Shown here: in pieces, positions 60,011 through 64,000 of the stretch | How positions within the stretch are numbered: the first letter of the stretch is position 1 | Layout of the letters: each line of letters opens with the position of its first letter | From: Bacteroidales bacterium | GTDB lineage: Bacteria; Bacteroidota; Bacteroidia; Bacteroidales; UBA932 | DNA length: 64,000 nucleotides | NCBI GenBank assembly: GCA_015060385.1 | Contig: SUYO01000002.1 | Span: 124,001-188,000, forward strand | Direction of reading: 5' to 3' | The notes under the pieces: generated by a model | The model's input: only the letters and a program-made list of their open reading frames with translations | Database searches by the model: none | Told to the model about the DNA's origin: nothing | Position numbers and translations under genes: made by a program

Positions 60011-60943
60011 ATGATCAAGCGTATACTGTACATGACCGCTCTTGTGGCACTCGCTGTTGCGTGTGGCCCCAGCAGACATACTGTTCATGTCGAGATGAGA
60101 CATCCCTCCAAGGTGGGTATAGACTTCGTCGGCAAGAACATAGCCGTCGTTCATCTGGAAAACGGGAATGAAATGGCAGATCTGTTTTCAGAGGGAATGG
60201 CTGATGGACTTGCCTATTCTCTTGAACAGGATTATGGTACTGGAGACGGTTCTGTAGGCATATACAGAATGCCGGTTTCCAAGGGCGGAGACTATGCTTC
60301 CAAAGATACGCTTTTCAATCTGATCATGGATACGGGATCTGATGTCGTCTTCCTGATCGATACGCTTGCTGTAGGCAGCATGTCGATGGGAGGTCTGACA
60401 TCAGTAGCATCCCCGACTTCTGTAGATTCCTCATACATCAGTACAGGACAACTTCCTTTCACGATGAAGATGTACTGCTTCGATGCGATGAACAAGGATG
60501 AAAAGGTCTACAACTTTGCAGGAAGCAGCGTGGCTGTTCCTTATGCCTATTCTGACGGCATACAGAAGAACGAAACGATCCTCAGCAGGGCTGTAGCCTC
60601 ATTGACGGAACTGGGATTTGAAGCGGGTCGTAACCTGTCTTCAAACTTCAAGTCGCAGTGGAGACATGAACAGTATCCTGTCGTCTACTTCGAATCTCAG
60701 GAATGGTTTAAGGCTATGGAATACGCTGACATCCTGCAGTGGAAACCGGCCATGGACATATGGTTCGAATTGCTTGATACCAATGACATGCTGAAGCGCT
60801 CATGTGCAGCGTACAACCTTGCCCTGGCTACATATATGCTCGGTGACTATGACCTTGCCCTGCAGTGGCTTGACAGATCTGATGCTGACAACAAGCTCCC
60901 TATGTCAGATTCATTGAGAAAGCGTATAGTTGCGAGAAAATAG
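60011..60943 (+). CDS. DUF6340-like lipoprotein
   Basis: Lipobox VALAVACG; C-terminal TPR-like region. Confidence 0.7.
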   Translation: MIKRILYMTALVALAVACGPSRHTVHVEMRHPSKVGIDFVGKNIAVVHLENGNEMADLFSEGMADGLAYSLEQDYGTGDGSVGIYRMPVSKGGDYASKDTLFNLIMDTGSDVVFLIDTLAVGSMSMGGLTSVASPTSVDSSYISTGQLPFTMKMYCFDAMNKDEKVYNFAGSSVAVPYAYSDGIQKNETILSRAVASLTELGFEAGRNLSSNFKSQWRHEQYPVVYFESQEWFKAMEYADILQWKPAMDIWFELLDTNDMLKRSCAAYNLALATYMLGDYDLALQWLDRSDADNKLPMSDSLRKRIVARK

Positions 60944-60944
60944 A

Positions 60945-62060
60945 CTACTGTTTCTTTGCAGTCTTGTCCGATTTCCTGGCCTGCCTTCTTACCTGTCTCT
61001 TTGCCTTGCGCTTCTTTAGACTCTGACTTACCTTTTCCTGCACCTGCTCTCTCTTGTGGGTGATCATCATCTTGAGATCCTCACCCATGTTCTCAACGAA
61101 TAGAGGGAAGCGTACCCTCATCCTTGAAATCTTTTCTTCAATGTATGAGTCTATGTGACGCGCCTTCTTTGCATCCACTATCTCATCAAATGCTATCAGG
61201 ATACATGTCTCTTCAGCCTCGCTGAACTCATGGTTGATTCCTCCTCCGAAAGTCTTCATGGTAGGGGAAAGGCTCATGTACGAGTTTACAAGCGGCGGGA
61301 TGTTCTCTCCAAGTCTGCGGACTTCAGCATTGAGGCATTTGTAGTCATCCTTGAATTCGTCCTCTTTAAGGATGCTGTCCATATATGACTTGTCAGTTTC
61401 GATGACAAGGGGATCCATAGGGGTTACGAGATGTTCCTTATCTTCGAAATGCTTGAAAAGGAAGTGCTGGATAAGATCTCTTGCCTGCCTGTTGTATTCC
61501 GGATACATCGTCATTTTACCGAAGAAATACTTCATGTTCGGACTCTGTATCGCAAGGGCACCGAGACCGTCCCATAGGTTGTCAAGAGCAAAGAGTGCCT
61601 TTGTGCCTGCCTTGCTGCTCTGGTATTCGGGAGAAACGAAGCTTCTGCCCAGCTCTATGGTGTAAGGAAGATATTCGTTGATGAATTTCTCTGAGAAATG
61701 GAACATATGGGATGTAGCCAGTATCGGCTGTCCGTCTTCTCCGAGCTTTATGTCGGTTCCCAGAATGAAACGGTATCCTCCGAGGATCTTCTCAGCTTCA
61801 GGGTCCCAGACTATGAGCTGCTGGTACGGATGGTCCATCGTGTCGAATTCATCGATGTCCATTGACAGACCGCTTCCTCCACCGGAATCTCTGAAGGCTT
61901 CTTCGCGGAGACGGCCTATTTCCCTCATCACATTAGGTGAGTCATGGTGGTTGATCACATAGATCTCATTGTGACTCTTGTTAGTGTTCCTCAGCTTCTT
62001 GTTCGGAGTAAGCTCAGCCTTGATCAGGTCGAGGCTGACAGGAGCGATTATAGGTTCCAT
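60945..62060 (-). CDS. GNAT-type acyltransferase (GlsB/OlsB-like)
   Basis: IVWDPEAEKILGGYRFILG, IELGRSFVSPEYQ. Confidence 0.75.
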   Translation of the reverse strand: MEPIIAPVSLDLIKAELTPNKKLRNTNKSHNEIYVINHHDSPNVMREIGRLREEAFRDSGGGSGLSMDIDEFDTMDHPYQQLIVWDPEAEKILGGYRFILGTDIKLGEDGQPILATSHMFHFSEKFINEYLPYTIELGRSFVSPEYQSSKAGTKALFALDNLWDGLGALAIQSPNMKYFFGKMTMYPEYNRQARDLIQHFLFKHFEDKEHLVTPMDPLVIETDKSYMDSILKEDEFKDDYKCLNAEVRRLGENIPPLVNSYMSLSPTMKTFGGGINHEFSEAEETCILIAFDEIVDAKKARHIDSYIEEKISRMRVRFPLFVENMGEDLKMMITHKREQVQEKVSQSLKKRKAKRQVRRQARKSDKTAKKQ

Positions 62061-62092
62061 AGGTATTAGGTTAATTCACGTTTTGCAGCAGG

Positions 62093-63598
62093 TTATTCCA
62101 CCTTCTTGACCGGATCGCAGGTCAGTCCCACGCCGAGCTTCTTGAAGACCTTGTGGTCTACCTCGCTCAGCATTACGGTCGAGTGGACCTGACAGCCTTC
62201 AAGTTTAGGAAGCTGTTCAAGTGCCTTGCGGCAGTTTTCATCCTTTATGCTGAGCATTGAAAGTGCAACGAGAATCTCGTCTGTATGAAGGCGAGGATTA
62301 TGGCCATGCAGGAATTCCACCTTTGTCTTCTGGATAGGGGCGATCATCTCCTGCGGAATCAGACTTACTTCATGCGGAATGTTCGCAAGGTGCTTGAGTG
62401 CATTCAGGATGAGCGCCGCACTCGGACCGAGAAGCGAGCTGGTCTTGGAGGTGATGATTGTTCCGTCCTGAAGCTCAATAGCTGCAGTCGCAACCCCGCA
62501 GACTTCCTTGCGCGCATGCGCTGCCACTGTTGTCCTTCTGTATTCTGTAGTAAGCTTCGCCTGCTTCATTATGAGGGAAATCTTGTTCACCTCACTCTCG
62601 TTGTTGCCCTTTTCTGCGAGATTGCAGAGGGCATAGTAATATCTTCTGATTATCTCTTCCCTCGCTGCATTGCAGCATGCATCTTCGTTTCGCATGCAGA
62701 ATCCGATCATGTTCACTCCCATGTCGGTAGGGGACTTGTACGGACTCTCCCCGTAGATGCCTTCGAACAAGGCGTTAAGGACAGGGAATATCTCGATGTC
62801 ACGGTTGTAGCTGGATGCTATCGTACCATAGGCCTCAAGATGGAAAGGGTCGATCATGTTGACGTCATTAAGGTCTGCGGTCGCAGCTTCATACGCCATG
62901 TTCACAGGATGCTTGAGAGCGAGGTTCCACACAGGGAAGGTCTCGAACTTCGCATATCCAGCCTTGATCTGACGTTTGTTCTCATGGTAGAGCTGGCTCA
63001 GACATACGGCCATCTTTCCGCTTCCGGGACCGGGGGCTGTGACTACTACCAGCGGTCTTGTGGTAACCACATAGTCATTCTTTCCGAATCCTTCGTCTGA
63101 GTCGATGAGGGCGACATTGTTAGGATAACCTTCAATTGTATAGTGGTAGTATACCTTGATGCCTTTCCTTTCGAGTCTCTGTCTGTATGCATCAGCGCTG
63201 GACTGACCGTTGTAATGGGTCATCACTACACTGCTTACATAGAATCCTACCTTCTCGAATTCGTTCTTGAGACGCAGGACATCCTCGTCATATGTGATTC
63301 CAAGATCACCACGCACCTTGTTCTTCTCGATGTCGATCGAACTGATGACGATGATGATTTCCGCCTCGTCCTTAAGCTGCTTGAGCATGTCAAGCTTGCT
63401 GTCGGGCTTGAATCCCGGCAGCACACGGCTGGCATGGTGGTCGTCAAATAACTTACCTCCGAATTCGAGGTAAAGCTTGTCTCCGAACTGTGCGATACGC
63501 TTCTTGATGTGTTCGGACTGTATCTTAAGATACTTGTCGTTGTCAAATCCCGTTTTCATACGGGATACAAAGATAACTTTTCTATCCCTACCCTGCAA
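62093..63598 (-). CDS. DUF1846 family protein (likely start 63559)
   Basis: MKTGFDNDKYLKIQSEHIKKRIAQFGDKLYLEFGGKLFDDHHASRVLPGF. Confidence 0.92.
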   Translation of the reverse strand: MQGRDRKVIFVSRMKTGFDNDKYLKIQSEHIKKRIAQFGDKLYLEFGGKLFDDHHASRVLPGFKPDSKLDMLKQLKDEAEIIIVISSIDIEKNKVRGDLGITYDEDVLRLKNEFEKVGFYVSSVVMTHYNGQSSADAYRQRLERKGIKVYYHYTIEGYPNNVALIDSDEGFGKNDYVVTTRPLVVVTAPGPGSGKMAVCLSQLYHENKRQIKAGYAKFETFPVWNLALKHPVNMAYEAATADLNDVNMIDPFHLEAYGTIASSYNRDIEIFPVLNALFEGIYGESPYKSPTDMGVNMIGFCMRNEDACCNAAREEIIRRYYYALCNLAEKGNNESEVNKISLIMKQAKLTTEYRRTTVAAHARKEVCGVATAAIELQDGTIITSKTSSLLGPSAALILNALKHLANIPHEVSLIPQEMIAPIQKTKVEFLHGHNPRLHTDEILVALSMLSIKDENCRKALEQLPKLEGCQVHSTVMLSEVDHKVFKKLGVGLTCDPVKKVE

Positions 63599-63620
63599 GA
63601 TATTTTTGCAGAATATTTCG

Positions 63621-64000
63621 TCATTTTATGCTCACTTTCGGTATTTCATTCCACCTTGTGGTATAATGCGGTGACTGCTTTTCGCTTGTGTTTCTGATCT
63701 TTCCGCTGCCCTGGACCGCGAGCTTCAAAGTGCCGTCTCCGTAGGTCCTGTTGATGGCGTCGAGAGCAGATGTTATCCTATGTTCCTTCTCGGATGCATC
63801 GGCGTCTTCAAAGATCGATCTGACTGCATCGCTCATGTCTGTGACTCTTGCAGCTATGACACCAGCCTTCTTATATCCGTATCCTTTACGGAAAATTTCC
63901 TTTACGGCAGAGGCCGCAGCGATGACTATCTCCCTCTGTTCCGAGGTCGGGGTCGGAAAGGTAACCAGGAAACTGGCATGAGTCTGCGGAAGATCCTCCT
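63621..64000 (-). CDS. umuC: Y-family DNA polymerase UmuC, C-terminal part (truncated by the window)
   Basis: Minus strand reads ...ASAVKEIFRKGYGYKKAGVIAARVTDMSDAVRSIFED...HYTTRWNEIPKV (DUF4113-like tail). Confidence 0.85.
   Translation of the reverse strand, partial: EDLPQTHASFLVTFPTPTSEQREIVIAAASAVKEIFRKGYGYKKAGVIAARVTDMSDAVRSIFEDADASEKEHRITSALDAINRTYGDGTLKLAVQGSGKIRNTSEKQSPHYTTRWNEIPKVSIK

Noticed and set aside
62285-63100. 271-aa plus-strand ORF antisense to DUF1846
   Set aside because: Mirror-frame artefact over a conserved gene.

Overview
64 kb of a Bacteroidales-type chromosome, judged from -7 boxes of the form TAnnTTTG, RNase Y, Pur-alpha-like DUF3276, GlsB-like GNAT and DUF5606 genes. 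No search was run; product calls rest on motifs and recalled family resemblance. About 32-64 kb is mostly ordinary core genome: GH115, GH9, glnS, dsbD, rny, zapA, a 2-oxoacid:ferredoxin oxidoreductase operon, punA, nadE, nusB, yajC, coaE, rimO, umuC. About 5-30.6 kb is a large minus-strand efflux locus: tolC-like, hlyD-like, one LolD/MacB-type ATPase and EIGHT ~760-800 aa FtsX/MacB-like permeases. Five consecutive permease junctions carry a near-identical spacer that is exactly 102 bp long each time and contains a strong hairpin. Five permeases share nearly the same N-terminus and four share nearly the same C-terminus, with divergent interiors. The tolC operon and the detached eighth permease each have a sigma-54 (-24/-12) promoter with a matching palindromic upstream site at the same spacing, which suggests one enhancer-binding-protein regulon. 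Between permeases 7 and 8 lies a tandem pair of small genes encoding an identical 44-aa N-terminus (7 nucleotide differences, all synonymous) and diverged C-termini. Direct repeats of 38 bp bracket permease 8 and a RhuM-like gene. Other items: a ToxR-like HTH-TM-periplasmic protein with a secreted paralog, two long foldback elements between glnS and dsbD, a candidate structured RNA between zapA and rny, and a secreted metallo-beta-lactamase/flavin-reductase fusion.
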